Origin: Rhynchopus sp. YZ270_cl-10
Lineage: Eukaryota > Euglenozoa > Diplonemea > Diplonemida > Diplonemidae
Reading direction: 5' to 3'
DNA length: 64,000 nt
NCBI GenBank assembly: GCA_964035575.1
Contig: OZ037914.1
Coordinates: 946,213 to 1,010,212, forward strand
This document shows positions 62,342 to 64,000 of the stretch, piece by piece (position 1 is the stretch's first letter; each line of letters starts with the position of its first letter). The notes beneath the pieces were generated by a model. It did no database searches. It was not told the origin of the DNA and was given only the letters and a program-made list of their open reading frames with translations. A program made the position numbers and the translations under genes.

Positions 62342-63059
62342 TTTGCTGGTTTTTGGTGAGGAAACTGGTTACCTGTTGTTGTGGGTGATTTTACTTCTTT
62401 AAAAAAAAACACAAAAGACAGTCACCGTCTACAGCCACACGGATTGTGCGCGCCCCCTGAACCCCTATAAGTTTCCATGCAAATATGTTGGAAAGAAGAA
62501 AGCGACGTTTACACGTCATGACGTGACGTTCCGTGAGTATGCAAGAAAAAGCGTCCCTTGTGGACTGGGTCGGAGGAGAGGAGGGGGTGATGATTTTTTT
62601 TTTTGACCAACGCTTTTTTCGAACCTAGGGGCAAAAAAAAAACCCAAATGATATCCGTCTACAGCACCCTCACCCTCACGCAAAAAAAAAACACGTGTTG
62701 GGTAAGAAAGCTGCAAACACCCCTTGTTTTTCTTTCCCGCCCCCACCACCGAACATCCCCACCCATGTCTGCTATAGAAACACGAAACCGTACGTCAATG
62801 TGCAAAGAGACACAATGGGATCAGCACACAAAAAATAGATTTAAAAAAAAAAAAAAAACACAACTGATCTGATGTAGCGCCGCACAAAATGCTGAGCAAT
62901 CGTTTCGATATGTGTGTTTCACCCGTCCGTGCGTAATCGTGTTTTCTGCAGTGATGACACCCCCCCTTTTTTTACTGGTTTTTGCGTACAAACTGAAGCA
63001 ACCATGTCTCGCTCATTTTCGGTTATTTTTTCGCGTTTTCTTTTGAAAACATAGCTGCT
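62342..63059. other. Spacer between the two eS8 genes
   Basis: 718 bases with A/T runs and a CGTCATGACGTGACG palindromic stretch near 62512. No copy of the short repeat families is seen. Confidence 0.45.
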
Positions 63060-63674
63060 CTAGTTCTTCTTGGCCTTCTTCTTGTCGGTCTTCCTGAGGT
63101 AGAAGTTGAGCTCGGCACCCTCAAGGAGGTATCCGTCGGCACGGCCAACCTGTCCCGGGCGGGATGCAACACGGGCAAGGACACGTCCTCCCTTCACCTG
63201 GTCCTCAACGTTCTTCTCCAGCTTGCGGTCGCCAATGCGGGAGATCCAACGGCGCTTGCGGGAGTCGGTCGCCTCAAGCTCCTTGTCGGTGGCACGCTTC
63301 TTTCCGAGGAGCACACCGTAGTGCTTGTAGTACCACTGACGGAAGGGGGAGGAGTCGACCGACACGATGGCTCCCTTCACGAGGGTCTTGGTACGGATCA
63401 TCTCGTTGCTGGTTGCGTTGTACACAACATCGATGATGCGCGACTTGCGGGTGCACGACTGGGATCCCCACGAGAAGTTTCCGTGGTCAAGACGGAGGGC
63501 ACGGAACTTCAGGTTTCCTCCCCTGGCGCGCACGGTGCTGACACGGTTGTCTCCGTGTGCGAGCTTGGTGTTGGCGGGCACACGTCCGAGCTCGTACTTC
63601 CTCTTCTTCTGGTGGATCTTACGCTTTCCTCCGGTGACACGGCGCTTGTGCAGTCTGCTACGAGTGATTCCCAT
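63060..63674 (-). CDS. RPS8: 40S ribosomal protein eS8 (RPS8), copy 2
   Basis: The same 204-residue protein as copy 1 with no difference found in the coding sequence. Its leader is unrelated, with an acceptor CACTCCCAAACAG about 28 bases upstream of the ATG, and its 3' flank is different. Two copies fit the high demand for ribosomal proteins where transcription is polycistronic and dose is set by gene number. Confidence 0.97.
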   Translation of the reverse strand: MGITRSRLHKRRVTGGKRKIHQKKRKYELGRVPANTKLAHGDNRVSTVRARGGNLKFRALRLDHGNFSWGSQSCTRKSRIIDVVYNATSNEMIRTKTLVKGAIVSVDSSPFRQWYYKHYGVLLGKKRATDKELEATDSRKRRWISRIGDRKLEKNVEDQVKGGRVLARVASRPGQVGRADGYLLEGAELNFYLRKTDKKKAKKN

Positions 63675-64000
63675 TTTAAGTACTTTGTGTTGAAGTTAGT
63701 CTGTTTGGGAGTGGTGTGTGTGTGGTGTGGTGTGTATGTTACACAAAGGGTGCAGAATAATAGAAAAAAATTGATCCCCTCCCAAACGTTTTTTTTTCAT
63801 TTGATTCACTATTGGCTTCTTTAGTGTATTGTGCCCTTTGTTTGCCAAAAGAAAAAAAAAACTTGAAGATAGCCGAATGAACTCACAGTCCAGACGCATC
63901 AACAATGGAAAAAAAAATGTAGGATTTTTTTTTTGATGTTCAGTTTTGAGACTCGCTATTTTTTTTTTTTTTGAGGAACCTATTCCCCACCTGGACCCGA
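63675..64000. other. Right edge of the window
   Basis: It holds the leader and acceptor region of eS8 copy 2, TGTGGTGTG repeats and T-runs. No further gene is visible. Confidence 0.4.

Noticed and set aside
1-64000. tRNA, rRNA and spliced-leader RNA genes
   Set aside because: I looked for T-loop motifs of the GGTTCGAATCC kind and for known leader-like sequences and found nothing convincing.

Overview
The window looks like nuclear DNA of a euglenozoan protist, most likely a diplonemid (inference). Every gene that can be read with confidence lies on the minus strand, as in a polycistronic array. Most have a pyrimidine tract and an AG shortly upstream of the start codon, the expected acceptor for spliced-leader trans-splicing. 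Unlike kinetoplastids, several genes also carry ordinary cis-introns (5' GTATGT, GTATGC or GTATCC; 3' ACACAG or TTTCAG). Intergenic DNA is rich in homopolymer runs and in short structured repeats. 'Sense' below means the minus strand, so transcription runs from high to low coordinates.

Right part (51.5-64 kb): two coding-identical eS8 ribosomal protein genes, a Cfd1/NUBP2-type Fe-S scaffold ATPase, a secreted GH3 glycosidase with two apparent frameshifts, a poorly resolved spliced gene broken up by a hAT-type element and a fold-back element, and a PTB/hnRNP-L-like RNA-binding protein. Middle (36-51.5 kb): about 15 kb with no recognisable gene, holding short repeats, several terminal-inverted-repeat (TIR) elements with target-site duplications, and two adjoining microsatellites. 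Left-middle (26-36 kb): a Nopp140/SRP40 gene with a cis-intron, a small C-terminal exon next to a TA-flanked TIR element, geranylgeranyltransferase-I beta, a mitochondrial PPR-like protein and a centrin.

Left part (1-27 kb): a 1915-residue protein with five class III nucleotidyl-cyclase domains in a row (four with all key residues, one degenerate), an unidentified gene, a multi-ubiquitin-like-domain protein, a surface protein built from about 50 copies of a 12-residue repeat with two N-glycosylation sequons each, a second poorly resolved spliced gene, two paralogous membrane cyclases (one intact, one degenerate), a small unknown protein, a secreted GH18 chitinase-like protein, and the first three exons of a Crinkler-like header gene that leaves the window. 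Three cyclase genes within 23 kb suggest a local cyclic-nucleotide signalling cluster.

The most unusual signal is a set of at least nine short repeat families (about 35-120 bp, some 50 copies). Every copy I found has the same orientation, sense with the genes. Several families can fold into hairpins and share a loop motif ACGAGAG. Copies sit just downstream of stop codons, in a leader region, and inside cis-introns. Randomly inserting elements should not show this strand bias.
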